From Pseudarcicella hirudinis (GTDB lineage: Bacteria; Bacteroidota; Bacteroidia; Cytophagales; Spirosomataceae), in contig NZ_FOXH01000016.1 of NCBI RefSeq assembly GCF_900115665.1, positions 69,583-133,582 on the forward strand: a DNA stretch of 64,000 bases, read 5' to 3'. The position numbers and the translations under genes are program-made. Positions 36,489-47,971 of this stretch are shown one piece after another (the first letter of the stretch is position 1; the number at the start of each line of letters is the position of its first letter). Below the pieces are notes generated by a model that was not told where the DNA came from, did no database searches, and saw only the letters and a list, made by a program, of their open reading frames with translations.

Positions 36489-37547
36489 TCATTGGCCAAG
36501 ATAAGCTGCAATTACCTTCTCCCGCATCTTGTTGAGATTAACGGTATTGGTATTAGAAAGTAAAATAAAAGTAAGTCCTCTGTCAACCAGATGAATCCAA
36601 TTCGCATTATGACCATAACCGGCGCCCTGTCTTTCTGCAAAAACGGTATTTACTTTTCCGAATTTTTTAGGATAAACCCAGAAACCCAAAGCCACTGAAC
36701 CCAGCTCATCATAAGATTTAAGCATTAAATCAACCGTGGCTTTTTTAAGAAAAGTATGTTTGAAAATGGCCTGGTCAAAAATCAGCAGATCCTCAGGCGT
36801 TGAATACATCGCTCCGGCAGCATAAAGGTTATCGACATAATAGTTGGTAGGCATATAAAGATCCGTCACGCTGGAATCCCTGTTATAATAACCATCGTCC
36901 AGTCCCTTAATAATGTCATCATGGTGCAGGTAGCCTGTATGATTCATTTTCAAAGGCTTCAGAATCTTTTCTTTCAGCACTTCCTCGTAGGGTTTTCCAT
37001 ACATTTTTTCAATGATTTTGCCCAGGATAAAATAATCACCATTGCTGTAATTGAACCTGGTCCCGGGCTTATATATCAGTTTTTCAGAACAGAATCTGTC
37101 AATTAATGAATCGACCGGCCATATAGTGGTATCATAAACCTCCGCAATCAATTTCATTTCCTTGGTATCTCTGCCGCTGCTATAAGTAAGAAGATCGAGA
37201 ATTGTAGCTTTTTTCCCTGCTTCCCCTTTGTATTCCGGAAAATAGGCTGAAATAGTAGAGTCTAAATGAATCTTTTTCTGCTCATACAACTGCATTATTA
37301 AAACAGCTGTAAAAGTTTTAGTGACAGAAAAGATATGAAACTTAGATTTAGCGGAGTATTTAACTTCATTTTGTCTGTTCGCCAGTCCGGCATATCGCAG
37401 ATATTCTATTTTACCATTTTTAGCAATTAATACGGAGCCATTAAAATTACTTTTGGTGATGCAGGAATCCAGAACCTTATTGACCTTACTGATTTGCCCT
37501 AATGCAGAGTTAATTAAAACGAATAACAAAAAGATAATCTTTCTCAT
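36489..37547 (-). CDS. Serine hydrolase, class C beta-lactamase-like
   Basis: This 352-residue exported protein has signal peptide MRKIIFLLFVLINSALGQ. The catalytic S-x-x-K is SVTK at residues 74-77, and the second motif Y-x-N is YSN at 167-169 (in RFNYSNGDYFILGKI). Near the C-terminus a HxN-type motif (GYGHNANW) replaces the K-T-G triad of true class C enzymes, as in many penicillin-binding-protein-like esterases and peptidases. I infer a periplasmic D-aminopeptidase, esterase or carboxypeptidase rather than a drug-resistance enzyme. It ends 45 bp after the convergent small membrane gene. Confidence 0.88.
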   Translation of the reverse strand: MRKIIFLLFVLINSALGQISKVNKVLDSCITKSNFNGSVLIAKNGKIEYLRYAGLANRQNEVKYSAKSKFHIFSVTKTFTAVLIMQLYEQKKIHLDSTISAYFPEYKGEAGKKATILDLLTYSSGRDTKEMKLIAEVYDTTIWPVDSLIDRFCSEKLIYKPGTRFNYSNGDYFILGKIIEKMYGKPYEEVLKEKILKPLKMNHTGYLHHDDIIKGLDDGYYNRDSSVTDLYMPTNYYVDNLYAAGAMYSTPEDLLIFDQAIFKHTFLKKATVDLMLKSYDELGSVALGFWVYPKKFGKVNTVFAERQGAGYGHNANWIHLVDRGLTFILLSNTNTVNLNKMREKVIAAYLGQ

Positions 37548-37677
37548 CAGTTTTCCTTTAAGTTTAGTTGAAGAAGTCGTCCTGATACAATCAGGAGCAT
37601 TTAAGCCCTAATATATCACATTCTCCTCAAAATCTGTAAGGTCTTGAGCGCTGAAAAACTTTGACCGGCAATATGGA

Positions 37678-38121
37678 TTAAATTTTACAATCCAGCTTAA
37701 TCATAAAAAAAAGAATCAGGAGACTTACTGACACCAGAAGCAGCAATATTCCAGACCAGAGAAGCGATCTTGTTAAATTTCCTATATGAGGGACTAACTG
37801 AAGATTTAACCGTTTTTTTATAGCTTCCAGAGCTTGTTTAAGTTCTATCGAAGAAGGGATTGCCTTTAAAAATCCCAGACCTATCGAAAAACAAATGGCA
37901 ACGGGAAGTAAGATACCATAAATCGAGATTTGAGGTTTATCAGAGCCTATTGTGCCAAGTATATAAGAAGTTACTGCACCCGAGATTAAAAAAGTATAAT
38001 TCAGCGTCGTTACCGTTTGATTGAGGTAAAATTGAAATAAAGCGGTCAACTGTTTATACTCCTCCATATCATGAGGACGTTCGGCATCGGTTTCGGAAGA
38101 TTCAGCAGGTATGTTTTTCAT
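37678..38121 (-). CDS. Small membrane protein, unknown function
   Basis: The 147-residue product has a soluble, acidic N-terminus of about 35 residues and three hydrophobic segments (about 42-60, 66-88, 117-140). There is no recognised domain. It is alone on its strand between the serine hydrolase gene and a 632-bp gap. The start ATG at 38121 and the lack of alternatives support the frame, but the function is unknown. Confidence 0.65.
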   Translation of the reverse strand: MKNIPAESSETDAERPHDMEEYKQLTALFQFYLNQTVTTLNYTFLISGAVTSYILGTIGSDKPQISIYGILLPVAICFSIGLGFLKAIPSSIELKQALEAIKKRLNLQLVPHIGNLTRSLLWSGILLLLVSVSLLILFFMIKLDCKI

Positions 38122-38753
38122 GGGTAAAAAAAACAGTAAATTATCTTAAAATTGGTCCTAAATTTAATCATCATGTTACTTTATTCGGATTCCTTAAACG
38201 CACCTTATCAAAAGTAGCTGATTAAATAATTGTACTTTAAAAGCGGGCGGGATTTTTATTTAATGGTAGTTTATTCATTAAATGTCTTGATGTTACTCAA
38301 CAATCCCATTCCTGAATCTCAAAATCATTTCTCCTCCACCCCGCTTCATCGGCAGAGTTTCTGCTTTGGTCGAAAATTTCATTAAAATATCCGGACTTAA
38401 AGGTTTTTAAGAAATTTAATTATACATTTACAAACAACGTAATCATCAATTAAACTAAATAATCTACGCTAAAACTGAATAAACTCTTTTTTTTCAGCAG
38501 AACAAGGCTAAACTGTTCTATCTGTAAATCTTCGTTAATAACATCCTTACCACATTTAATTCTATAAAAATTAACCCAACCTCAGGCTAATCAGAATGCA
38601 AAGAAATCTGCCATTCGGATTGATCAATGACTTTATAAAATTTTCGGGATAGTTATTTCTCAGCCGAGGCCGGAATTTAAAGGCTTAAATCCGCTGATTT
38701 CATCGAACATTCAACAATCAAATAAATCCTTCAATATCTCAAATCATCTGACT
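38122..38753. other. 632-bp intergenic region, AT-rich
   Basis: This lies between two divergently transcribed genes and should hold both promoters. I find no long frame, no RNA gene and no strong repeat. One weak inverted repeat, ATTTAATG at 38258-38265 and CATTAAAT at 38276-38283, is visible but may be chance in AT-rich DNA. Confidence 0.5.
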
Positions 38754-39968
38754 ATGAAAAAAGCACCATTCTCTTTAGTTTGCCTCAGTGCCTTGTTTTT
38801 CTCTCTTTTCTCAGCCTGTTCAAAACAGGAAATATCAGCATTAAACAATGACAGCCAGCTTAAAAGCAGTCCTTCTTCGAGCAAAGTCACCACACCCGCT
38901 GCAACAATTTTTGGCGGTGGGCCAATTTACCAAAACCGAACCGTTACCATTCCCGAACTAAAAGCCTCAGGGTTTACCGAAGTGGTAGTCTGGAATATTC
39001 AGGTTAAAACCAATGGCGATCTGAATTTTAACGGAGAATTTCCTGTCGCTTCCAACGGCTCTTATACAGGAGGCAGCACTTATCCTAATTTTGCGAATGA
39101 TATGCTGAGTCTGAAAACCGGTACGACTTCCGTTAATCGGGTAACTTTCAGCATCGGTTCATCAAATGTGGGAGATTTTCAGAATATCCGGGATATTATC
39201 AATGCGCAGGGAACAGGTCCGACCAGTATTCTTTATAAAAACTTTCAGGCTTTAAAAACAGCAACGGGGGCCGATGCGATAGACCTGGATGATGAAAATT
39301 GCTATGATTCAAGCACCATGATTCAATTATGTGTAATGCTAGGAAATTTAGGATATAATGTAGCCCTGGATCCTTACACAAATGCTACTTTCTGGACCGG
39401 TGTTGCCACCAGTGTAAATAACCAGCGAGCCAATACCATCGATCAGGTTCATTTACAGTGTTATTCCGGCGGATCCGGGAACAGTCCTTGCTCCGGCTGG
39501 AATTTCGGCACAATCCCTGTTCATCCAGGTCTTTGGGACAGTAATTATACACCTTCCGGTGTTCAGACAAAAATCACAGGCTGGAAAAATTCCTGTGGCA
39601 TCACCGGAGGTTTTATGTGGCTGTATGATGATTTTGTGAATAATGGAAAAGCTGCGCAATATGCCACAGCCATCAAAAACGGATTAGGCACCGGAACAAG
39701 CACCGGAGTGAAATTCTACCAAAATAGTAATTATGGCGGAGCCTCTACCTCTTTCATTCCCAAGGGAAATTATACATTATCACAGTTACAGTCATACGGA
39801 TTTGTAAACGACTGGGCTTCTTCTATTAAAATTCCGGCAGGCTGGACAGTAATTATTTACCAGAATGACAATTTTGGAGGAACCTCATGGACTCTCACCG
39901 CGGACAATGCAAACTTTATAACCTTGGCAGGCCTGAACGATCAGGCTTCATCCTGCAAAATACAGTAG
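38754..39968 (+). CDS. Lipoprotein with GH18-like glycosidase domain and beta/gamma-crystallin domain
   Basis: This 404-residue protein starts with a lipoprotein signal whose lipobox cysteine is Cys22 (LFSAC). Residues 50-310 resemble a GH18 TIM barrel: the motif D-x-x-D-x-D-x-E appears exactly as DAIDLDDE at 174-181, with Glu181 as candidate acid, and TGGFMWLYDDF later in the barrel. Residues 319-404 form a beta/gamma-crystallin domain with two Greek-key-like halves (KFYQNSNYGGASTSF and IYQNDNFGGTSWTL), which often bind Ca2+. Together this suggests a surface glycosidase acting on N-acetylglucosamine polymers or glycans. It is closed by a terminator at 39989-40020. Confidence 0.8.
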   Translation: MKKAPFSLVCLSALFFSLFSACSKQEISALNNDSQLKSSPSSSKVTTPAATIFGGGPIYQNRTVTIPELKASGFTEVVVWNIQVKTNGDLNFNGEFPVASNGSYTGGSTYPNFANDMLSLKTGTTSVNRVTFSIGSSNVGDFQNIRDIINAQGTGPTSILYKNFQALKTATGADAIDLDDENCYDSSTMIQLCVMLGNLGYNVALDPYTNATFWTGVATSVNNQRANTIDQVHLQCYSGGSGNSPCSGWNFGTIPVHPGLWDSNYTPSGVQTKITGWKNSCGITGGFMWLYDDFVNNGKAAQYATAIKNGLGTGTSTGVKFYQNSNYGGASTSFIPKGNYTLSQLQSYGFVNDWASSIKIPAGWTVIIYQNDNFGGTSWTLTADNANFITLAGLNDQASSCKIQ

Positions 39969-39988
39969 TTTCAGGTAATATATCTGTC

Positions 39989-40020
39989 AAAAGAGGTAGC
40001 TGGACATAGCTGCCTCTTTT
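39989..40020 (+). terminator. Intrinsic terminator after the GH18-like lipoprotein
   Basis: Arms of 13 bp (39989-40001, 40008-40020), with one mismatch, enclose a 6-nt loop; the 3' arm ends in T4. The rest of the gap to 40238 shows nothing else. Confidence 0.75.
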
Positions 40021-40238
40021 GCTGATGTGCCAAAATCCAATCTGTTTCCCTTCATATTCTGACAGTTTAACTATTATGTTATTTTCTGTTAACGCTATTT
40101 TTCGGAAGCAAATAATGTGTTTAATAAATTATAATTTCTTGATCTGGTTCAAGAAATTCAGATGAATTAAGCCTGATCTTTGTCGGATAAATCAACTCAA
40201 ACTATCCTGATCATAAAAGTTCAAACTATTTCAAGTTT

Positions 40239-40685
40239 ATGGGAAAATATCAAAATCTGGCTGTATTATTATTACGTTTAGCCACTTCTGCCAACTTTTT
40301 ATCTGCAGTTGCCGATCGATTCGGTTTATGGGGAAATCCCGGAGAACCGAATGTAAGCTGGGGAAACTGGGGAAATTTTGTCGCCTACAATGCACAGGTT
40401 AATTCTTTTGTTCCGGCGTCCTTTGCACTTTTGCTGGGAATCGTAGCAACAGCATTGGAAATTATCCTGCCTTTAATGCTTATTGCAGGCTATAAGACAA
40501 GACTTGCGGCTATTGGTTCTGCTTTAGTCACCTTAGGATTTGCACTGGCAATGACTTATTCTTTCGGAATCAAAGCTCCTTTAAACTATGCTGTATTTGT
40601 AGATATTACTTCAGCCTTTTTGTTAGCAACGGTAAGTCATTATAAATGGAGTATTGATGAATGGTTAGATAAAGCAAAGCAGTAG
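40239..40685 (+). CDS. DoxX-family membrane protein
   Basis: This 148-residue protein has four helices and starts MGKYQNLAVLLLRLATSANFLSAVADRFG, the usual opening of the DoxX/TQO-small-subunit family, followed by LEIILPLMLIAGYKTRLAA. Members are inner-membrane proteins linked to respiratory or thiol redox chemistry, mostly uncharacterised. It is monocistronic, between the GH18-like lipoprotein and a convergent rifamycin phosphotransferase, with a terminator after it. Confidence 0.85.
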   Translation: MGKYQNLAVLLLRLATSANFLSAVADRFGLWGNPGEPNVSWGNWGNFVAYNAQVNSFVPASFALLLGIVATALEIILPLMLIAGYKTRLAAIGSALVTLGFALAMTYSFGIKAPLNYAVFVDITSAFLLATVSHYKWSIDEWLDKAKQ

Positions 40686-40737
40686 ACTGCAACTTTTACC
40701 TGAAAAGACTCCTAAAACCGTGTTGTGTTTATCAGAT

Positions 40738-40775
40738 AAAAACGGGATTTGAAATAAAACTTGCATCCCGTTTTT
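40738..40775 (+). terminator. Terminator between convergent doxX and rph
   Basis: Perfect 11-bp arms (40738-40748, 40765-40775) have A5 on the left and T5 on the right, so it could serve both strands. It lies 52 bp past the DoxX gene and 85 bp after the end of the rph gene. Confidence 0.75.
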
Positions 40776-40859
40776 ACTATATTTGGAAAATCTGAGCTGA
40801 AGACTTTTAGCTTAAACCATTTAAGGACAGCAAAGTATTCTGTCCACTCTACATATACC

Positions 40860-43936
<3,077 letters not shown>

Positions 43937-44095
43937 ATTTTATCTTATTATCTAAATATCTTAGCAACAAAGATAATATTAAGTTTGCCGGATCTTCAAT
44001 AATTTTGTTAAATAATATGTTAAGAATTGTCGGGAAGATTCTTCAGGAAGTTACTTTCGGGTCTAGCTTCAGGGAAAGGTAAAATGAGGTTTTTC

Positions 44096-44123
44096 AAAAA
44101 AAAAGCCCAAAAATGGGGCTTTT
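44096..44123 (-). terminator. Terminator after the conserved hypothetical gene
   Basis: On the minus strand an 8-bp GC-rich stem (44101-44108 with 44116-44123) is followed by nine T residues, a textbook intrinsic terminator. It lies just past the stop of the gene at 44150-44719. Confidence 0.85.
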
Positions 44124-44149
44124 AGAGGGGTTATCGTCTTTATTAGGAG

Positions 44150-44719
44150 TTACTTCTGCCTCACTAAAGGAATTTGCAGGTTTGTCGGGCGGTTTTCTTC
44201 AGTATCAAAGCCCCGGCCATCTATGTTACGCGCTCCCCAAAACATCATATCATTGCAGATATAAATCAGGTCATACTCAACAAAAATCTGCCCATCAAGC
44301 AAACCGAAGGGAGGAAATTTCTTCTTAAAAATACTTTGAGTTTTATTGACTTCCCATTTTTCAAAACCCTCGCCGGCGAGTTGATTCATACCGTCTGCGA
44401 ATCCTTGCAAAAGAGGGGTCAGTTCATACGATTCATCAGCGAAAAAGTTTACTTTTTGCGCACTCTGGGCAATCGGATGGTCTCCTTTCCATTCCATATG
44501 ACCTCTGAGTGTCATTTGTGCTAATGGTACTTTACCAAACGGATCTGCAAAAGTGGTGACAATCAGCTCAAATTTGTCATCTGCCAGACCAGTGAATTTT
44601 CTCGACAGATAAAATGGTCTAAGTGTCCCGTCATTGTTTTTAGAGCTGCTCGGACGTATTTCCGGTGTAATACTTTCCCATTTTCCTAATGAATATTTTT
44701 TTAGTTCTTCTGTTGTCAT
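44150..44719 (-). CDS. Conserved hypothetical protein divergent from HxlR regulator
   Basis: The protein has 189 residues from the ATG at 44719; the open frame begins further up but the stretch before it is low in coding character. It is soluble, with no signal peptide, transmembrane helix or recognised motif. A conserved-looking core includes FGLLDGQIFVEYDLIYICND and the C-terminus ENRPTNLQIPLVRQK. Its divergent neighbour encodes an HxlR-type repressor, an arrangement in which HxlR usually controls the divergent gene. Function unknown; a role in stress or redox response is plausible from the regulator only. Confidence 0.7.
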   Translation of the reverse strand: MTTEELKKYSLGKWESITPEIRPSSSKNNDGTLRPFYLSRKFTGLADDKFELIVTTFADPFGKVPLAQMTLRGHMEWKGDHPIAQSAQKVNFFADESYELTPLLQGFADGMNQLAGEGFEKWEVNKTQSIFKKKFPPFGLLDGQIFVEYDLIYICNDMMFWGARNIDGRGFDTEENRPTNLQIPLVRQK

Positions 44720-44905
44720 AGGATTTATTTTTTGATTGTTTTTTTGTGGTATAAAACTGTCTGAAGTGGTACAAAATGTAGCTGACAACAAAAGAATTTC
44801 TATTCTCTTTATCGTATCAGAAGTTTTAACAGGTCGAAAGTACTACATTTGTCTAAACTGAATAGATAGTCCATATTAATTTGCATAGTACAATATTATA
44901 GACTA

Positions 44906-45253
44906 ATGGAAAACAAAAGGAAGAATAAGGATTACAACCCATTAAATTGTGGAGTTACTCACTTTTTTAACCTGGTTGGCGGCAAGTGGAAAGCACTGGT
45001 CATTTTCGGGATCAGTAAAAAATGCAATCGGTTCAGTTTATTGCAGAAGGCCATTCCTCAAATCAGCAAACAGATGTTAATTAACCAGCTGCGTGAACTT
45101 GAAGAAGACAAACTGATTGAGCGAAAAATATTCGCAGAAGTACCTCCCCGTGTCGAATATACACTGACAGATTATGGCAACGATGTGCTTTCAGTTATTC
45201 TGGATATTCAACAATGGGGGATAAAAGATTTGCAGGAAAAGACAGAGGTCTAG
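44906..45253 (+). CDS. HxlR-family transcriptional regulator
   Basis: This 115-residue winged-helix protein has the HxlR/DUF24 signature: an N-terminal cysteine (Cys15 in NPLNCGVTH), then GGKWKALVIFGIS, ISKQMLINQLRELEEDKLIERK, and PPRVEYTLTDYGN. Such proteins sense electrophiles or aldehydes, often through the N-terminal Cys. The gene is transcribed away from the conserved hypothetical gene at 44150-44719, which is its probable target. A hairpin terminator follows at 45277-45319. Confidence 0.92.
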   Translation: MENKRKNKDYNPLNCGVTHFFNLVGGKWKALVIFGISKKCNRFSLLQKAIPQISKQMLINQLRELEEDKLIERKIFAEVPPRVEYTLTDYGNDVLSVILDIQQWGIKDLQEKTEV

Positions 45254-45276
45254 GTCTAGATGACAGAATATCATCT

Positions 45277-45319
45277 AAAAAGCGATAAAAAGTCTGAAAA
45301 ATGACTTATTATCGCTTTT
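45277..45319 (+). terminator. Terminator after HxlR gene
   Basis: An imperfect stem of about 16 bp (45277-45294 with 45303-45319) ends in T4. It lies 24 bp past the HxlR stop. Confidence 0.6.
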
Positions 45320-45366
45320 AACAAAGGATATGCATCCCGATTAAATACCTTATTAAAAATTTAAAT

Positions 45367-45801
45367 TTATCCGTTATAAGCCGGGTCAAATTCCACAATC
45401 CATTCAATACCGTATTTGTCTCTGAACATTCCGGCGTATGTACCCCAGGGACTATCGTCGATGGGCCCTTCAATATTTCCACCTGCTGATAATCCGTTAA
45501 ATAATTTGTCTGCTTCTTCACGACTTTCTGCACTGATTAATATTTTGGACCTGTTTTCATTTTCGTTTACAGATCCCATAAATTCCGGAACATCATTGGC
45601 AATTAACACATTGTGTTTTCCTATAGGCAACACAATGGTCATTATTTTATTTGCATCGTTTTCTCCTACCTGAAATTCAGGGCTCGACAGATCTTTGAAA
45701 CGAACGATTTTTGTGAAATCTCCGCCAAAAACTGATTTGTAAAAAGTGAATGCTTCTTCAGCATTTCCATTGAAATTGATCCACGGATTGATTGTTCTCA
45801 T
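45367..45801 (-). CDS. VOC-superfamily protein, PhnB-like
   Basis: This 144-residue protein is of the glyoxalase/bleomycin-resistance fold in its PhnB-like (3-demethylubiquinone-methyltransferase-related) branch. It starts MRTINPWINFNGNAEEAFTFYKSVFGG and has ISAESREEADKLFNGLSAGG and SPWGTYAGMFRDKYGIEWIV. These proteins have no settled function; many form small accessory enzymes or binding proteins. It lies 68 bp downstream of the AHSA1 gene on the same strand, so it may be in the same ArsR-controlled operon. Confidence 0.88.
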   Translation of the reverse strand: MRTINPWINFNGNAEEAFTFYKSVFGGDFTKIVRFKDLSSPEFQVGENDANKIMTIVLPIGKHNVLIANDVPEFMGSVNENENRSKILISAESREEADKLFNGLSAGGNIEGPIDDSPWGTYAGMFRDKYGIEWIVEFDPAYNG

Positions 45802-45869
45802 GATTTTATTTTTAGGTTTTTAAGTTTTTCTGTTCAGGTTATTCGTCATTCCCCTTGCAATGTGACTAA

Positions 45870-46367
45870 TCATTTCTGCGATAAAGTCGTCAACAGATTT
45901 TCCAGGTTTTCTAATGTCATGGTAAATCCGATTGTAAAGCCTTCCAATAATTTTTCCATTCTTTCAAACGATTCATTAAAAATGGTGATATTTACTTTTG
46001 TTCTGCCATTTTGCTCGCTGAAAATATAATCCCATTCCGAACCCGGCAATTCCGGATTTTCGTCTTTGTCTGCAAAAGAATTATACATTTTAAAATTTGT
46101 TTTCGGAGTAATGGATGTATATCTCTGAATTGCCCAGCGCTCTTGCCCGTCAGGGCTTATCATGGCATAAAACCTTTGTCCTCCGACTTTAAAATCCATA
46201 TACTTTGTTTTGGCACGCATTGGTGCAGGTGCTCCCCATTGGTCAAGTAGTTCCGGCTTGGTAAAAGCATCCCATACTAAAGAAAGTCCGGCATTAAATT
46301 CCCTGGTTATAAATATCGTTTTCGCTGTTTTGTCAACATTAAAATCAAATAGCAAATCGTTGTTCAT
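45870..46367 (-). CDS. SRPBCC/AHSA1-domain protein
   Basis: This 165-residue protein has the START/Bet v1-like fold with the AHSA1 pattern: [33 protein letters not shown] at the N-terminus, then [14 protein letters not shown]. Its ATG overlaps the stop of the ArsR gene by 4 bp, so translation is coupled. ArsR-AHSA1 pairs are very common in Bacteroidota and other phyla and are thought to respond to small hydrophobic ligands bound by the AHSA1 cavity. Ligand unknown. Confidence 0.9.
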   Translation of the reverse strand: MNNDLLFDFNVDKTAKTIFITREFNAGLSLVWDAFTKPELLDQWGAPAPMRAKTKYMDFKVGGQRFYAMISPDGQERWAIQRYTSITPKTNFKMYNSFADKDENPELPGSEWDYIFSEQNGRTKVNITIFNESFERMEKLLEGFTIGFTMTLENLENLLTTLSQK

Positions 46368-46684
46368 CTTTTCTGTTCTTTAATTGTTGATAATAGTTCG
46401 TCAAGTTGATTAAACTGAATTTCCCAGCTTTGCCTGAATTGGGCTAACCAGTTGTCAAATTCCTGCATTTTTTTTGCATTAAAGTGATAATAAATCTCTC
46501 TGCCTCTATGCTCGGGTTTAATTAATTCGCATTCATGTAATACTTTAATATGTTTTGATACTGCCTGACGGGTCATATCAAATTTTTCCGCCATTGCATT
46601 TGGTGTTAATGCCTGGATAGCGATTAATGTTAAAATAGCCCTGCGTGTCGGGTCTGATATGGCCTGGAATATATCTTGTTTCAT
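46364..46684 (-). CDS. ArsR-family transcriptional regulator
   Basis: This 106-residue winged-helix repressor has the ArsR helix-turn-helix ([26 protein letters not shown]) and wing ([14 protein letters not shown]). It lacks the metal-binding CxC box, so it is the non-metal branch that is often fused with, or followed by, AHSA1. It leads the operon with the AHSA1 gene (4-bp overlap) and perhaps the VOC gene. Three palindromes lie upstream around the promoter, the likely autoregulatory operators. Confidence 0.93.
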   Translation of the reverse strand: MKQDIFQAISDPTRRAILTLIAIQALTPNAMAEKFDMTRQAVSKHIKVLHECELIKPEHRGREIYYHFNAKKMQEFDNWLAQFRQSWEIQFNQLDELLSTIKEQKR

Positions 46685-46701
46685 TCTTGATTATTAATTA
46701 A

Positions 46702-46757
46702 GCAACCCTTAGGTTGCAAATATATATGCAACTTTTTAGTTGCGCAAATATATTTGC
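46702..46757 (-). promoter_or_regulatory. arsR promoter with three tandem palindromes
   Basis: Perfect or near-perfect palindromes are GCAACCCTTAGGTTGC (46702-46717), GCAACTTTTTAGTTGC (46728-46743) and GCAAATATATTTGC (46744-46757). The minus-strand promoter fits the Bacteroidota pattern: -33 TTG at 46747-46745, a 20-bp spacer, -7 TATATTTG at 46724-46717. The first two palindromes flank the -7 and spacer, as expected of repressor operators. ArsR binding is inferred. Confidence 0.65.
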
Positions 46758-46851
46758 TTTTTTTTTAATCGGGTATAACGACGGGAAGTTCAGTGGTAAT
46801 GGTGGCATTCGTTACAATCACTAACCAAACGTGTTTTAACTTCAAATGAAG

Positions 46852-46863
46852 AAGGGAGTCGAA
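46852..46863 (+). repeat. 12-bp direct repeat, left copy (candidate attachment site)
   Basis: The sequence AAGGGAGTCGAA recurs exactly at 54681-54692. Read on the minus strand both copies look like the T-arm end of a tRNA (TTCGACTCCCTT). The 7.8 kb between them holds the IS200 remnant, regulator pair and AAA-subtilase genes. It may be the left boundary of an integrated element. Confidence 0.45.
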
Positions 46864-46948
46864 GTTACGAAATTTTATAATTATCTGATTTTTAAATAAT
46901 TACAAAGAATCCATACAGACCATTTTGAATTGCAGGTAATACAAAAGA

Positions 46949-47040
46949 AATAGCCCGCTAAAAATCAATGTTTTAGCAGGCTATTATATGAAAAGATAGG
47001 CTGTGAAGGATTACAGTTGAACACCTGATACTTCTTTTGA
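46949..47040 (+). repeat. tRNA-3'-end-like repeat A with hairpin
   Basis: A hairpin of 15-bp arms (46949-46963, 46971-46985, one mismatch) is followed by a stretch that on the minus strand resembles a decayed tRNA 3' end (AGGCTGTGAAGG on plus). The whole segment is about 80 percent alike to the segment at 48929-49022; most differences are C/T or A/G. It looks like a relic of repeated integration at a tRNA gene. Confidence 0.5.
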
Positions 47041-47255
47041 ATTGTATCGAAAAACATCGCCTAATGATGCAGCAAACAAATAGTACCTTTTCAGTCTTGC
47101 TTTATATTACGAACCCTGGTGGCGGACCCGTTGGAAGTGACTGTGTCTTTGATATTGTAATTGATATTATCTTTATACAGTTCAGCTTGTCTTTGACCAT
47201 AAGAGGCATAACAAACAAGCACCGGAAACAAGGCATATAAGTGTAATTTATTTGC

Positions 47256-47789
47256 TCAGCAACCGCCTTTGCGGGGGACACGTTTAAAAATTACTTTACT
47301 ATCCCGTTCTACATATTCGCCCGATACTATCGGGTATGAATATTTGGGTGCGTACGATACGTTATGGCTTCGTATAATTATTTTGTCGTTAACTTTCAGG
47401 CTATGCAATTGCTCAAGCTGAGACTTTTCCGGCTCAAATTTTACAATATAATCGTCACCATTAATCCTGGCCATCACTCCGAAACCTAATCGTGAGCCTG
47501 GCGGAAGAGAAAGCGAGGTTACAACAGCCTCCATATTGGTAAAAGTTCTTGTATGCTTACTTATTTTAGCAGCACTGTCAAACACCTTTTTACCTGCGGG
47601 AGACTCTTTCCATTTTTTGACCATTATACCATCAGGGGAGGCTTCCCATTTTTTCCGTTCGGCTTTCATTTCAGCAGCAGAGAGTGGCTTTGGGATTGGC
47701 CTTTCAGAAGTTTCAATTCCTCGATTAGCAAATACGAGTCCGCTTACCACAACCAGCGGTAAGATCAGCGCATAAATAACTTTTTTCAT
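47256..47789 (-). CDS. Secreted protein of unknown function
   Basis: The protein has 177 residues from the ATG at 47789, which begins a good signal peptide (MKKVIYALILPLVVVSGLVFA). The frame extends 26 residues upstream, but that part lacks coding character. The mature part is charged and ends RVPRKGGC. Segments LSLPPGSRLGFGVMARINGDD and KVNDKIIIRSHNVSYAPKY suggest a small beta-barrel or OB-like domain. It is divergent from the membrane-bound winged-helix regulator at 47972-48862, which is a natural candidate to control it. Function unknown. Confidence 0.7.
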   Translation of the reverse strand: MKKVIYALILPLVVVSGLVFANRGIETSERPIPKPLSAAEMKAERKKWEASPDGIMVKKWKESPAGKKVFDSAAKISKHTRTFTNMEAVVTSLSLPPGSRLGFGVMARINGDDYIVKFEPEKSQLEQLHSLKVNDKIIIRSHNVSYAPKYSYPIVSGEYVERDSKVIFKRVPRKGGC

Positions 47790-47928
47790 ATTTTTTGCAG
47801 GTTTAATTAAAATAGATCTATCTCCTGATAAATCAGATGCGTTTAAGGCTCTTTTTGTCTTTTTCATATTCTTTGTAAAGTTGATGCAACAAAAATACTT
47901 TGATACATTTCAGCCTGAGAAACTTAGA

Positions 47929-47970
47929 TTGTAAATAAAAATGTAACCTTTGTAAATAAATTGTAAATGG
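47929..47970 (+). promoter_or_regulatory. Three TTGTAAAT direct repeats before the membrane regulator
   Basis: TTGTAAAT occurs at 47929, 47950 and 47961, starts spaced by 21 and 11 bp, that is by whole DNA turns. It sits between the divergent genes and just upstream of the start codon at 47972. OmpR-type proteins bind such helically phased direct repeats. Autoregulation by the neighbouring winged-helix protein is inferred. Confidence 0.5.
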
Positions 47971-47971
47971 T

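Larger units (their letters stand above)
46685..47255. other. 571-bp region: operators, repeat and left end of the island
   Basis: The arsR operators are at its left end. From 46852 come a 12-bp tRNA-like repeat, a hairpin and a tRNA-3'-end-like stretch, described separately. Past 47040 I see only a 67-residue plus-strand frame (47037-47240), which has no coding character and is not called. The rest is AT-rich with no clear feature. Confidence 0.5.

Noticed and set aside
36489-37547. A true class C beta-lactamase conferring resistance
   Set aside because: The K-T-G motif is missing and the third motif is HNAN-type, which fits related esterases and peptidases better.
47037-47240. 67-residue plus-strand frame
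   Set aside because: Poor start, no similarity to any family, sits in repeat-like DNA, and its codon use does not resemble its neighbours.
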